In this document: positions 34,278 to 43,838 of the stretch, in pieces
Numbering within the stretch: the first letter of the stretch is position 1
Layout of the letters: each line of letters begins with the position of its first letter
From: Nitrospirota bacterium
GTDB lineage: Bacteria > Nitrospinota_A > UBA7883
Length of the DNA: 64,000 bases
Direction of reading: 5' to 3'
Assembly (NCBI GenBank): GCA_024275315.1
Contig: JAJRZK010000003.1
Coordinates: 62,001 to 126,000, forward strand
Position numbers and translations under genes: made by a program
The notes under the pieces: model-generated
The model's input: the letters and a program-made list of their open reading frames with translations, nothing else
Told to the model about the DNA's origin: nothing
Databases searched by the model: none

Positions 34278-35573
34278 ATGAGAAAATCATTTATTGCCTT
34301 ATTGGCTTTGGCGTTAACTTTTGCATCCAGCCAAGCTGGCGCATCAGGTTTTCGGCTTGTGGAAACTGACAACGCCGGGCAAGGCCAGGCTCACGCCGTT
34401 GTGGCCAGCGTCTCGGACGCCGCCGCGGTCTACTACAACCCTGCCGCCATGACGGAAATTGGTGAATACGCGGCCAAGGCGGGATTTCAATTCATCGATC
34501 CGCAGACTGAATACACAGGATCCGACACGACCCTGAAAACTGCCAACCAGACGTTTGCCATACCCCACGTTTACGTAGTGAAAAACTTCGCGGAATCGGG
34601 CTGGGCGGTCGGATTCGGAGAGTTTACCAACTTTGGCTCCGGCACGAACTGGTCCATCAACGGCCCGTTCAGATATGTGGCGACAGACACCAGCCTCAGC
34701 TCGTACACCCTGAACCTGAACGTGGCGAAGAAGCTTGGCGACAAGTTTTCCGCGGCGGTCGGGGTGGATTATATGTCTTCACAAGTCCGGTACGACGCCA
34801 TGTACCCCTTCACTTTTTTCGCACCTGGATCTGCGGATGGTTTCCAGATCATGGAAGGTGACGGCGCCGGTTTCGGCTATAACATCGCGTTGCTGTTCAA
34901 GCCGAACGACCGGCTGAAAATAGGCTTTTCATACCGCTCGAAAATAAAAACAACCTTTTCGGGAAATCTCGACATACTGAATTTCCCATCAACCCTGCAG
35001 TCACTACTGCTGGCCAAGGGCATAACCGGAGATGATTATTCGACCTCCGCCGAGGTGGATGTCGAGTTTCCGGATATCCTTGTGCTGGGCATAGCCTACA
35101 AGGCGACGGATAAGATCACCATCGAAGTGGATGTGGACCTGACAGGGTGGTCTTCCTACAATGAGCTTACCTTTAAATTCGGCGAATCCCTGACCACTTC
35201 TGGTGGTGCTTCGATACTTCCGGACACATCCACCCAGGAAAAAAACTGGAAAGACGTTATCGCGTACCGGCTGGGGGTTACATACGCGTATAACAGCAAC
35301 ACGGAACTGCGGTTTGGCTTCTACCTGGATCCGTCCCCGACGCCCGACACGACTTTCGACCCCAGGGTGCCTGATTCGGACAGGAAGGTGGCCACGCTGG
35401 GTGTGGGCTACAAGGCGTCGGACAACTTTACAATAGACGCTTCGTACGGTTATGTCTGGGCCGATTCGCGCTCTGTGGATAACGATGTAGGATCGACCAC
35501 GCTCTCTACCGTTGACGGAACCTACAGCACCAATGTCCATATATTCGGTGTGTCGGTGGGGTACGAGTTCTAG
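34278..35573 (+). CDS. FadL/OmpP1 family outer-membrane transport protein
   Basis: A 431-residue outer-membrane barrel that takes up hydrophobic compounds such as long-chain fatty acids. A signal peptide (1-22, ending GAS) is followed by the FadL start GFRLVETDNAGQGQAHAVVA and YYNPAAMTEI, the hatch region. Some 14 amphipathic strands follow and the protein ends with GVSVGYEF, a standard C-terminal outer-membrane strand. The ribosome-binding site GAGG precedes ATG 34278. A terminator follows, so it is a single-gene unit. Confidence 0.93.
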   Translation: MRKSFIALLALALTFASSQAGASGFRLVETDNAGQGQAHAVVASVSDAAAVYYNPAAMTEIGEYAAKAGFQFIDPQTEYTGSDTTLKTANQTFAIPHVYVVKNFAESGWAVGFGEFTNFGSGTNWSINGPFRYVATDTSLSSYTLNLNVAKKLGDKFSAAVGVDYMSSQVRYDAMYPFTFFAPGSADGFQIMEGDGAGFGYNIALLFKPNDRLKIGFSYRSKIKTTFSGNLDILNFPSTLQSLLLAKGITGDDYSTSAEVDVEFPDILVLGIAYKATDKITIEVDVDLTGWSSYNELTFKFGESLTTSGGASILPDTSTQEKNWKDVIAYRLGVTYAYNSNTELRFGFYLDPSPTPDTTFDPRVPDSDRKVATLGVGYKASDNFTIDASYGYVWADSRSVDNDVGSTTLSTVDGTYSTNVHIFGVSVGYEF

Positions 35574-35612
35574 AAAACTTTTTACGGCGCTCTGAAAACG
35601 GAGCGGCCGGAG

Positions 35613-35652
35613 GAGCGGGAAGAAGGTTGAGGAGTATTCCCGCTCTTTTTTT
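35613..35652 (+). terminator. Rho-independent terminator after fadL
   Basis: GAGCGGGA (35613-35620) pairs perfectly with TCCCGCTC (35638-35645) over a 17-nt loop and is followed by seven T. Confidence 0.8.
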
Positions 35653-35657
35653 GTCTT

Positions 35658-36473
35658 TTATAGTTTAGTAATCCAGCCACCGACCAGACGCAGATATTCC
35701 TCACCGCCGCTTGAATACGTGTTGTTGTGACCGGCGTTGCGGATGGGGACAAACAGCTTCGGCTCCGCCGACCTGGCGAAAAGCTCTTCTGCGTGACTGA
35801 ACGGTATCACCTTGTCACCCACCCCGTGGATGACAAGCTTGGGAATTTTCAATCCGGCTACGATGGTTCCGTTGTCAAACCCGTTCGTAACCAGAAAAAC
35901 CGGTATATACGGAAAAATGTCCATAGCCACCCGGCGCATCGACACAAAGCCGGACTCCAGGATCACACCAGCCGCCTCGGGGTGACGCTGGGCCGCGGCA
36001 AGCGCCGCGGCCACACCCAGCGACCGGCCCCACAGCACTATCCTGCCCGGTGGAACCTTGTGTTTGACGCTGAGCCACTCGTAGGCCGCTATGGCGTCTT
36101 CGGCCACCCCTTTTATTGTCGGGTAGCCTTCGCTTCTGCCATATCCGCGATAATCAATCATCAGAATGTTCAGACCAAGGGGTTTTATGAACTTTATGAA
36201 ATCGAGCCGGTCGACCATATTTCCAGCGTTGCCGTGATAAAAAATAACGTACCGCCCGGAGAGGTCGCTGGGCATGAACCACCCGTGGATACGATACTCG
36301 CCGGAATCTATGACCGCGTCCACATAGTCGATTCCATACATGGATGGGCTGATCTCCAGCCCCGTCGAGGGATGAAACAGTATCCTGGGCTCGACAACTT
36401 TTACCATCGCCCTGGCAAAAACAACCACAAAAACAAGCGCCAACCCCGATAGCAGGAGACCTTTGTTCGGCAT
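35658..36473 (-). CDS. Alpha/beta hydrolase, membrane-anchored
   Basis: A 271-residue hydrolase of the YhfG/BEM46-like group. One N-terminal membrane helix (about 6-24) anchors it. The nucleophile elbow is GRSLG (about 150), preceded by the oxyanion segment FYHGNAGNM and MIDYRGYGRSEG. The catalytic Asp (GVGDKVIP) and His (NAGHNNTY) are in order. The substrate is unknown, perhaps a lipid or ester. ATG 36473 is used; a TTG nine bases upstream is possible. It ends next to the fadL terminator and is divergent from the next gene. Confidence 0.88.
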   Translation of the reverse strand: MPNKGLLLSGLALVFVVVFARAMVKVVEPRILFHPSTGLEISPSMYGIDYVDAVIDSGEYRIHGWFMPSDLSGRYVIFYHGNAGNMVDRLDFIKFIKPLGLNILMIDYRGYGRSEGYPTIKGVAEDAIAAYEWLSVKHKVPPGRIVLWGRSLGVAAALAAAQRHPEAAGVILESGFVSMRRVAMDIFPYIPVFLVTNGFDNGTIVAGLKIPKLVIHGVGDKVIPFSHAEELFARSAEPKLFVPIRNAGHNNTYSSGGEEYLRLVGGWITKL

Positions 36474-36597
36474 ATGTGTCAATCCATGTAAAATATGATG
36501 GGTTAATATAGTTTATCCAGTTTTGCGCCATACGTCAGGCTAATAACGTGTGGACCGAGCATGGTCAGCCAACCTGTTCTTAATTAGGCGAGGTCCT

Positions 36598-37236
36598 GTG
36601 GAAAAACGAGGAACGCATCATCAAACCCTGCCCAGGGTATTGAGCAGGGCCTATTACGGGCTGGTTTTCGTCGCCGGAGCCATCGGGGTTTTGATTCTGT
36701 GTTATTACCTTTACGTAAATATAACCAGCCTTTCCGCTTCCCTGATACGGGTAGCGGTCCCCGCGGAGACGGAGATTGCACTGCCAGTGGCGGACGACTA
36801 CATAGTGTTCCATGAATACAGGGGCGAGTTTAACGGCGACAGATACTCGGTAAAACCGGGGGTGGATGACATGGATTGCTCAATGGAGTCGGCAGACACG
36901 GGAGAGCGCGTCACGCTACGTAAACCAGGGGGATCATACAGCTACACCATCATGGGCAGGTCAGGCGTGTCTGTGCTTGAATTTACAGCCAACAGTCCCG
37001 GCATTTACCGTTTCTCATGCTTTTACAAGGACGGATCGGATGGCCCTTTTACAGTGTTCACCATTGGCCAGGGTTTTTTTGGTGAGCTGATAAACATCAT
37101 ACTCGGCTCATTGGTGATAGTGGCGGGTTCACTGGTTGCTTCCACACTGCTATTTGTCTTTGTGTACGAAAAGCGCAGGAGAGCGTTGAGGCTCCGCGAA
37201 GCGTATCGGAGCGCCGGACGAACTCCATCCGCCTGA
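36598..37236 (+). CDS. Two-TM membrane protein of unknown function
   Basis: A protein of about 212 residues with a membrane helix near residues 20-42 and another near 165-190, enclosing a predicted extracytoplasmic beta-rich domain of about 120 residues. The short cytoplasmic tail is very basic (YEKRRRALRLREAYRS). I do not recognise a family. The start GTG 36598 with GAGG upstream is preferred to GTG 36550. It precedes trpG by 87 bp but need not be part of that operon. Confidence 0.6.
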   Translation: MEKRGTHHQTLPRVLSRAYYGLVFVAGAIGVLILCYYLYVNITSLSASLIRVAVPAETEIALPVADDYIVFHEYRGEFNGDRYSVKPGVDDMDCSMESADTGERVTLRKPGGSYSYTIMGRSGVSVLEFTANSPGIYRFSCFYKDGSDGPFTVFTIGQGFFGELINIILGSLVIVAGSLVASTLLFVFVYEKRRRALRLREAYRSAGRTPSA

Positions 37237-37323
37237 GCCGGACTGGGCCGTGCGGCGTTATGACCACCTTCCAATCCGTCACCTTAGGGCCTATACTATG
37301 CAATTGATATTCGGAGATTGACA

Positions 37324-37887
37324 ATGCTGTTGTTGCTGGATAATTACGATTCGTTCACATACAACCTGGCCCAATACCTCACCGAGCTGGGCGAGGATGT
37401 GCAGGTGTTTCGCAACGACAAGATCACGGTCAAGCAGATCGACACCATGTCACCCGACAGGATAGTGATATCACCGGGGCCGAAAACACCGTTTGAAGCG
37501 GGTATCTCCATGGAGGTGGTCAAGGCTTTCAACGGGAAGACGCCTATGCTGGGGGTTTGCCTTGGCCACCAGTCGATGGCCGCGGCGTTCGGGGCGAAAA
37601 TTATAAAGGCGGACAAGTTGATGCATGGCAAGACCAGCCCTATCGAGCATGACGGAAAAGGGGTTTTTAAAGGAATAAAAAATCCTTTCAACGCCACCCG
37701 GTACCATTCCCTTATCATAGATGAATCCACACTGCCCGACGACTTTATCGTTTCCGCCCGTTCCCCGGAGGGAGATATTATGGCGATCCGCCACAAAGCC
37801 ACCCCGACCATAGGCTTGCAGTTCCATCCAGAATCAATAATCTGTGAACATGGCAAGGACATATTAAAAAATTTTATTGAGTTGTAG
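37324..37887 (+). CDS. trpG: Aminodeoxychorismate/anthranilate synthase component II (glutamine amidotransferase)
   Basis: A 187-residue class I amidotransferase. It hydrolyses glutamine to give ammonia to TrpE or PabB. The catalytic Cys is in GVCLGHQSM, the His/Glu pair in LQFHPESI, and the chorismate-partner interface motif DNYDSFTYNL starts the protein. ATG 37324 has GGAG ten bases upstream. Whether it serves tryptophan or folate synthesis (pabA) cannot be decided: trpE and pabB are not here, though trpD follows 69 bp later, which favours tryptophan. Confidence 0.93.
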   Translation: MLLLLDNYDSFTYNLAQYLTELGEDVQVFRNDKITVKQIDTMSPDRIVISPGPKTPFEAGISMEVVKAFNGKTPMLGVCLGHQSMAAAFGAKIIKADKLMHGKTSPIEHDGKGVFKGIKNPFNATRYHSLIIDESTLPDDFIVSARSPEGDIMAIRHKATPTIGLQFHPESIICEHGKDILKNFIEL

Positions 37888-37956
37888 CCACATGGCCGCG
37901 CTGTTACGAAGCGGCTGGCGCAGCGATCATTAATCAAACTTTTAGTGGGCGTGGAC

Positions 37957-38970
37957 ATGACTATAAAAGAGGCGATCAACAAGGTAATCGAAGGGGAAAA
38001 CCTGGCCGAGGACGAAATGATATCAGTCATGAACCAGATCATGACTGGCCAAGCTTCTGACGCGCAGATAGGTTCGTTGCTGACTGCGTTGCGGATCAAG
38101 GGCGAAACGGTGGAGGAAATAACCGGCGCCGCCCGGGTGATGCGGGACAAGGCCCTTAAAGTAAACCCGGGGAAGGGGCCCGTGGTGGACACATGCGGCA
38201 CTGGGGGCGACAGGCTTAACACGTTCAACATATCCACCACCGCCGCTTTCGTAACTGCCGGAGCGGGGCTCACCGTGGCAAAACATGGCAACCGGGCGGT
38301 ATCCAGCGCCTCAGGGTCTGCAGATGTCCTGATGGCCCTGGGTGTCAACATCGAGGCGGAGACCGGCAGGGTGGAGGAGGCTTTGCAAAAGATCGGTATA
38401 GGCTTTTTGTTTGCGCCGCTCATGCACAGCGCCATGAAATATGCCATCGGCCCCAGGCGAGAGATCGGAGTGCGAACAATTTTCAACATACTAGGCCCGC
38501 TTACCAACCCAGCGGGAGCGGCGGCGCAGGTGATCGGCGTTTACGACAAAAGCCTGGTCGAACCCCTTGCCAGGGTGCTTGGAAACCTGGGGACAAGTCA
38601 CGGTTTCGTCGTACACGGTTCCGACGGGTTGGACGAAATTACCGTCACAGGTCCCACGGATGTGGCGTCAGTGCGAAACGGGACGATTGAAATGTTCCAG
38701 ATAGAACCGGGTCAATTCGGAATGCCAACCAGCGCCCCGGAGGCGATAAAAGGTGGTGACGCCAACCGTAACGCTGAAATAACCAGACGCGTGCTGGACG
38801 CGGAAAAAAGCGCCGCGTACGACACCACCATCCTCAACGCGGCGGCGGCTATCTGCGCAGGAGGTCTGGCCGAATCGATCGAAAAGGCGATCCCCCTCGC
38901 CGAGGAATCTATCAATTCCGGCGCGGCCAGGGACAAGCTTCAACAGTTGGTGGAACTCTGCGGACAATGA
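37957..38970 (+). CDS. trpD: Anthranilate phosphoribosyltransferase
   Basis: Joins anthranilate to PRPP, the second committed step of tryptophan synthesis. The 337-residue protein has the PRPP loop DTCGTGGD and the anthranilate-site segment KHGNRAVSSASGSAD, followed by FAPLMHSAMKYA and GPLTNPA. Its stop overlaps the proB start by 4 bp. The start is ATG 37957; a GTG 12 bases upstream is less likely. Confidence 0.96.
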   Translation: MTIKEAINKVIEGENLAEDEMISVMNQIMTGQASDAQIGSLLTALRIKGETVEEITGAARVMRDKALKVNPGKGPVVDTCGTGGDRLNTFNISTTAAFVTAGAGLTVAKHGNRAVSSASGSADVLMALGVNIEAETGRVEEALQKIGIGFLFAPLMHSAMKYAIGPRREIGVRTIFNILGPLTNPAGAAAQVIGVYDKSLVEPLARVLGNLGTSHGFVVHGSDGLDEITVTGPTDVASVRNGTIEMFQIEPGQFGMPTSAPEAIKGGDANRNAEITRRVLDAEKSAAYDTTILNAAAAICAGGLAESIEKAIPLAEESINSGAARDKLQQLVELCGQ

Positions 38971-40133
38971 CCAAAAACCAATTCGCCCTTCGGCGCAACC
39001 TGATCCATCCGGCGAAACGGATCGTGGTCAAGGTGGGTAGCGGTGTGCTCACCGGAGAGCGGTACTCCAGCGTCAGCGATGACGTTGTAGAGGAAATAGC
39101 GGGGCAAGTAGCCATATTGGTTGATAAAGGCAAAAAGGTTGCGATCGTAAGCTCCGGCTCTGTGGCCATAGGTTCGAAAACCATGGACGTGGCCCGTCAC
39201 GGCCTTTCGATCCCTGTGCAACAGGCCGCGGCGGCGGTGGGGCAAGGAAGCCTGATAACAATGTGGGCTCGCCACCTCGGATCGAAAGGGCTCACAGTCG
39301 GCCAGGTTTTGCTCACCCATGACGATCTCGCCAACCGCAGACGGTTTTTAAACGCCCGCAACACCATAAACTCCCTGTTCGATTTTGGAGTGGTTCCCAT
39401 AATCAATGAAAACGACACGGTGGCCGTCCACGAAATAAAATTCGGCGACAACGACACCTTGTCGGCCCGGGTTACCAACCTTGTTGAAGCTGACCTGCTG
39501 ACGATTTTATCGGATGTGGAAGGGCTGTTCACCGCAGACCCCAGGCTGAACAAGACAGCGGAGCTGATTGAAATGGTGGAGGATGTGGACGACTCTATAT
39601 GCGCCATGGCTGGAGACTCTTCTTCTCGCACGGGGCTTGGCGGAATGTCCTCGAAAGTCAACGCGGCCAAGGAGGCGGCTCGTTTCGGTACGCCGACAAT
39701 AATTATTCCCGGAGCAACGAAGGGAAGCCTGCTGACAGCCCTGGCGGGTGAGAAGATCGGGACGTTCTTCTTCCCAAACGAGGACAGGATGAGCAGCAAA
39801 AAACATTGGATCGAGTTTACCTTAACATCGCAGGGGACCATCAGGATCGACGATGGGGCCAAAAAAGCGGTGTTGCAAAATGGCAAAAGCCTGCTGGCGT
39901 CCGGAATAAAATCGGTTAAAGGAAACTTTGAATCCGGCGAGGCCGTGGAGGTGGCGGGTCCGGACGGCTCTGTGTTCGCCAAAGGGCTGGTCAATTATCA
40001 TTCGTTCGAGCTGAACCGGATAATTGGCGCTCATTCAAGTGATATAGAAAAAATCCTTGGCTACAAGTTTTATGACGAGGTTATGCACAGGGACGACATG
40101 GTGTTTTTCACAGGAGGACAGGGCAGGAACTGA
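38967..40133 (+). CDS. proB: Glutamate 5-kinase
   Basis: First enzyme of proline synthesis, phosphorylating glutamate and normally inhibited by proline. The 388-residue protein consists of the amino-acid kinase domain (VVKVGSGVLTG, VSSGSVAIG, INENDTVAV, TRTGL-type SRTGLGGMSSKV) and a C-terminal PUA domain (about 290-370). It is translationally coupled to trpD. Its usual partner proA lies 1.3 kb away, past the HD-GYP regulator. Confidence 0.96.
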   Translation: MTKNQFALRRNLIHPAKRIVVKVGSGVLTGERYSSVSDDVVEEIAGQVAILVDKGKKVAIVSSGSVAIGSKTMDVARHGLSIPVQQAAAAVGQGSLITMWARHLGSKGLTVGQVLLTHDDLANRRRFLNARNTINSLFDFGVVPIINENDTVAVHEIKFGDNDTLSARVTNLVEADLLTILSDVEGLFTADPRLNKTAELIEMVEDVDDSICAMAGDSSSRTGLGGMSSKVNAAKEAARFGTPTIIIPGATKGSLLTALAGEKIGTFFFPNEDRMSSKKHWIEFTLTSQGTIRIDDGAKKAVLQNGKSLLASGIKSVKGNFESGEAVEVAGPDGSVFAKGLVNYHSFELNRIIGAHSSDIEKILGYKFYDEVMHRDDMVFFTGGQGRN

Positions 40134-40160
40134 AATTGAAATAGCGGTAGTCTTGTCGAA

Positions 40161-40181
40161 ATAAACCGACGGGCGGTTTAT
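40161..40181. promoter_or_regulatory. Perfect inverted repeat upstream of the HD-GYP regulator gene
   Basis: ATAAACCG-acggg-CGGTTTAT, 8-bp arms, lies between proB and the next gene. There is no T run on either strand, so an operator is more likely than a terminator. A second short hairpin (TATGC...GCATA) and AT-rich -10-like sequence follow. Confidence 0.35.
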
Positions 40182-40242
40182 AAGGAATATATGCTACAGG
40201 CATAGTATATTATGATCTGGTGTTTTATCATAGGCCGGTGAA

Positions 40243-41352
40243 ATGGGATATATCAAAAAGCGAATACTGATCGCAGACGACGAAGCATCTATCCGAAACT
40301 CACTGGCCAGGCTGGCCTCGACGATTCAGGGTTACGATATAACCGCTGTGGAAACAGGCGTCGAGGTTGTCAATCTTACCAACAGTAAAATTTTCGACCT
40401 TATCCTTCTGGATATTTTCATGCCCGAAATGAACGGGCTGGAAGCTCTTGGGAAAATCCGGGCGGGCGGGATGAACACCAAAACACCTGTGATAATGGTC
40501 AGCGCGCACAGCCAATTAAGAATGGTCGAAGAGGCCGCAAAACTCGGAGCGGACGATTTCATGGTCAAGCCGTTTAAAAATCAAATGTTGCTGGAAAAAG
40601 TATACCGCTACGTAAACGCCAACGTTGAGCGGAAATGGAACAACCTCAAACCGGAGCAGGAAAAGTTTCTGCGGATGTCGGTCAACACCCTTGATATTCT
40701 CTTCAGGTCCGCCAAAGAAGGCGTCGCCCTTCCTCTTGGCCAGGCGCATGACCTCTCCGAGCACCTTATCGAGGTGGTAGACAAAGGTGGGGTGTATGAC
40801 ATTCTGGACGCCATAAGAAATCATGACAACCATACATTCACGCACTCGCTTCGAATGGGTGTGTACATGACCCTGTTCGCGAAAAGCACTGGGAGATTTG
40901 TGGGGGAAAACCGTATAAACCTTACTATGGCGGGGCTTCTGCACGATATTGGCAAGGCGAAAATCACCCTGGATATAGTCAGCAAACCCCATTCGCTTGA
41001 GCCGCATGAGGAAAAGATGATGAAAGAGCATGTAGAATTAGGCATGGAGACGCTTAAGGCCAACCCCAGAGTCCAAGAGCCGACCATGAAGATTTGCTGG
41101 AACCATCATGAAAGGCTGGATGGATCGGGTTACCCCAGGGGGCTTGGCAAAGAGGAGTTGGATATCTACAGCAGAATGGGGGCCATAGTGGAAATGTTTT
41201 CGGAGCTGGCAGAGAAGAAAGGCAAATCAACCAGGCATGCGCATTATGAAGCGCTAGGGACAATCAGGAACACTCCGGAATGGTACGATCTTGATCTGCT
41301 AAAGTATTTCGAAGCGACCCTATATCAAAACCACGCTCCGGGTCAATTGTGA
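40243..41352 (+). CDS. Response regulator with HD-GYP c-di-GMP phosphodiesterase domain
   Basis: A 369-residue protein. The receiver domain has the acidic pair DD (12-13), the phospho-acceptor D57 (LILLDIFMPEMNG) and K109. A linker of about 60 residues leads to the HD-GYP domain with HDIGK (234-238) and HHERLDGSGYPRGL (288-301), complete for metal binding and for the GYP loop needed for c-di-GMP breakdown. It probably lowers c-di-GMP when phosphorylated. No cognate histidine kinase is nearby. It is inserted between proB and proA. Confidence 0.94.
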   Translation: MGYIKKRILIADDEASIRNSLARLASTIQGYDITAVETGVEVVNLTNSKIFDLILLDIFMPEMNGLEALGKIRAGGMNTKTPVIMVSAHSQLRMVEEAAKLGADDFMVKPFKNQMLLEKVYRYVNANVERKWNNLKPEQEKFLRMSVNTLDILFRSAKEGVALPLGQAHDLSEHLIEVVDKGGVYDILDAIRNHDNHTFTHSLRMGVYMTLFAKSTGRFVGENRINLTMAGLLHDIGKAKITLDIVSKPHSLEPHEEKMMKEHVELGMETLKANPRVQEPTMKICWNHHERLDGSGYPRGLGKEELDIYSRMGAIVEMFSELAEKKGKSTRHAHYEALGTIRNTPEWYDLDLLKYFEATLYQNHAPGQL

Positions 41353-41406
41353 TAAGCTCAAAACAGATACAGGATTAGTACAGAGGCTTTCACTCGGACA
41401 AGTATC

Positions 41407-42663
41407 ATGACAATAGAAAACGAAATAGAAATTATCGCGAAAAACGCCAGAGAGGCGGCCCTGCACACCGCGTCGCTCTCCGCCAGCAAGAAAAACGACG
41501 CTTTGATGGCAATGGCCTATGCGCTGGAAACCGAAAAGGAAAAAATCTTTTCCGCAAATTCGATCGACCTGGAGAACGGAAAGAAAAACAGCTTGTCCAA
41601 GGCCATGCTCGACCGACTGCGCCTGGACGAAAACCGGTTGTCCGGAATGGCCAGCGGCCTGCGGGATGTGGCCGCGATGCCGGACAATGTGGGCGAAGTG
41701 ATTAACATGAAACGACGTCCGAACGGAATGATGGTTGGCAAAATGCGGATGCCTCTGGGTGTCATCGGCGTTATCTATGAATCCCGACCCAATGTCACCG
41801 CCGACACAGCCGGGCTCTGCCTGAAATCGGGAAACGCAATTTTACTTCGTGGAGGGTCTGAGGCTATACACTCCAACCGCGCCATCGCCAGCGTCCTATC
41901 CGCCGCGGCAAGCGCGGCGGGAACGCCGGAGCACACCATCCAGTTGATTCCAATGACAGACCGTAAAGCGGTAACGGCACTGTTGAAAATGGATAAATAT
42001 ATCGACATCATAATTCCGCGAGGAGGATATGAGCTGATCCGGTTTGTCACGGAAAACTCCGTCATCCCCGTAATCAAGCACGACAAGGGCGTGTGTCATG
42101 TTTATATCGACAGACAGGCCGACCTGGATATGGCGTGGGAGATCGCCTTTAACTCCAAGGTTCAGAGGCCGGGGGTATGCAACGCCATGGAAACGCTTCT
42201 GGTACACAAGGATATCGCGGCCCGGTTTTTGCCAACAATGATACGCAGGTTTGGCGAGGCGGGAGTGGAAATACGCGGGTGCGAGCAGACCAGGGAAATA
42301 GCGCGTGAAGTGAGCCTGGCGACCAATAAAGACTGGGACGAGGAATACCTTGATTTGATCGTTGCGATAAAGGTGGTCGACTCCGTTGAGGGCGCGATGG
42401 ATCACATAGCGAACTACGGCTCCGGCCACACCGAATCGATTGTCACCAACAACTATAAAACCGCACAGGAATTCCTGGCAAAAGTAGACTCATCGGCGGT
42501 GATGGTGAACGCCTCCACGAGATTCAACGACGGCGGCCAGTTCGGATTGGGAGCCGAGATCGGGATATCGACCCAGAAACTCCACGCCCGAGGACCCATG
42601 GGCTTAGATGAGCTGACCTCGCTGAAATTCATTGTATACGGAGATGGTCACATAAGAAAATGA
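41407..42663 (+). CDS. proA: Gamma-glutamyl phosphate reductase
   Basis: Second enzyme of proline synthesis, reducing gamma-glutamyl phosphate with NADPH. The 418-residue protein has the catalytic Cys in QRPGVCNAMETLL, the ESRPNVTADTAGLC segment and the PRGGYELIRFV cofactor region. It starts 54 bp after the HD-GYP gene and leads into the conserved nadD-rsfS pair. Confidence 0.97.
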   Translation: MTIENEIEIIAKNAREAALHTASLSASKKNDALMAMAYALETEKEKIFSANSIDLENGKKNSLSKAMLDRLRLDENRLSGMASGLRDVAAMPDNVGEVINMKRRPNGMMVGKMRMPLGVIGVIYESRPNVTADTAGLCLKSGNAILLRGGSEAIHSNRAIASVLSAAASAAGTPEHTIQLIPMTDRKAVTALLKMDKYIDIIIPRGGYELIRFVTENSVIPVIKHDKGVCHVYIDRQADLDMAWEIAFNSKVQRPGVCNAMETLLVHKDIAARFLPTMIRRFGEAGVEIRGCEQTREIAREVSLATNKDWDEEYLDLIVAIKVVDSVEGAMDHIANYGSGHTESIVTNNYKTAQEFLAKVDSSAVMVNASTRFNDGGQFGLGAEIGISTQKLHARGPMGLDELTSLKFIVYGDGHIRK

Positions 42664-42724
42664 CATCCATATTGACGCCCGGCGAAAATCATCGTCATGT
42701 CAGTACGTCCGGAAATGAGCTGAC

Positions 42725-43399
42725 ATGAGAATCGGCGTTCTGGGAGGATCATTTAACCCTATTCATATAGGCCACCTGAATACCGCCCAGGAAGTGGCTG
42801 GGTTATTGAATATGGACAGGATCTATTTCACTGTCTCCGCCCAACCTCCCCACAAGACGACCGATTCCCTGATCGATGGCGACCACCGGTATCGCATGGT
42901 GGAACTGGCGGTGCAGGACAACCCGCTTTTCTTCCCGAGCAGAATAGAGCTTGACAGGGAAGGCCCCAGCTACACTATCGATACGATGCGGCATTTCAGG
43001 GACAAATTCGGTGGCGATATCTATTTCATCGTCGGCCAGGACGCCATGGAGGATGTGGGCTCATGGAAATCCGCCGCAACTCTGCTGAAAACTTTCAATT
43101 TCGTGGTTACCACCAGGCCGGGGCATGACTCCTCCGCGTTGCTGGATGTGCTCCAGAGCGTGCTTGATATTAAGTATAACAATGTAAAACTCAAGTCGAT
43201 TGGCAAAACCCGCAATGGCCCTTATGAAACAATCAAGGTCGCAGGAGCCTCGGCGGTGATCGAATTGGTAAACGTTACGCCGCTGGACATTTCATCTTCG
43301 ATGATCCGCGCCAGGGTCAGAAGAGGGGATACCATCAAATATCTTGTGCCGGCCGCCGTGGAACGATATCTTATTGAGGAAAAAGTTATCCCTGTTTAA
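42725..43399 (+). CDS. nadD: Nicotinate-nucleotide adenylyltransferase
   Basis: Makes deamido-NAD from nicotinate mononucleotide and ATP. The 224 residues begin with GGSFNPIHIGH (ATP site) and contain SSSMIRARVR (the ISSTxIR-type motif). A longer insert between the strands (HDSSALLDVLQSVLDIKYNN) is larger than usual. proA-nadD-rsfS is a common bacterial order. Confidence 0.95.
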   Translation: MRIGVLGGSFNPIHIGHLNTAQEVAGLLNMDRIYFTVSAQPPHKTTDSLIDGDHRYRMVELAVQDNPLFFPSRIELDREGPSYTIDTMRHFRDKFGGDIYFIVGQDAMEDVGSWKSAATLLKTFNFVVTTRPGHDSSALLDVLQSVLDIKYNNVKLKSIGKTRNGPYETIKVAGASAVIELVNVTPLDISSSMIRARVRRGDTIKYLVPAAVERYLIEEKVIPV

Positions 43400-43449
43400 C
43401 AACGGGGCTCGAGTATCAACGACAAAATATATTGCAGGTGGCCGGAGCT

Positions 43450-43818
43450 ATGGATCTTACGTTAAACCAGAAGATATCGCTATGCTATAATTCCGCAGTG
43501 GGCAAAAAAGCCAACGACGTAGTCGTGCTCGATGTCCGTGAAATATCGGACGTGGCGGACATATTCATCATAGGCGGCGGTTCTTCGAGCCGACATGTTC
43601 GAACCATCGCAGACTCCATCGAAAAAACGTTGCGGCAGGCGGGTGAAAAGGAATATCACATAGAAGGATACGAAAACGCGCTTTGGATCCTCCTGGACGC
43701 AGGCGACGTGGTAATCCACATTTTTCAGAATGAGACGAGACAATATTATAATCTTGAGAGGCTCTGGGACGACGCCGCAAGGGTATCGCCTGGCGATTTG
43801 GTTTTGGTTGAAGCTTGA
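43450..43818 (+). CDS. rsfS: Ribosomal silencing factor RsfS
   Basis: Binds ribosomal protein L14 and blocks subunit joining when nutrients are low. The 122-residue protein matches the family, including DVADIFIIGGGSSSRHVRTI and GDVVIHIFQNETRQYYNLE. ATG 43450 with AGGTGG nine bases upstream is preferred to TTG 43432. Confidence 0.95.
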   Translation: MDLTLNQKISLCYNSAVGKKANDVVVLDVREISDVADIFIIGGGSSSRHVRTIADSIEKTLRQAGEKEYHIEGYENALWILLDAGDVVIHIFQNETRQYYNLERLWDDAARVSPGDLVLVEA

Positions 43819-43838
43819 GCGCGGTTTTGTATTAAGAT

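Noticed and set aside
37344-38507. 387-codon open frame on the minus strand
   Set aside because: It lies antisense to trpG and trpD, which are certain. It has low-complexity Ser/Ile/Pro composition and no ribosome-binding site.
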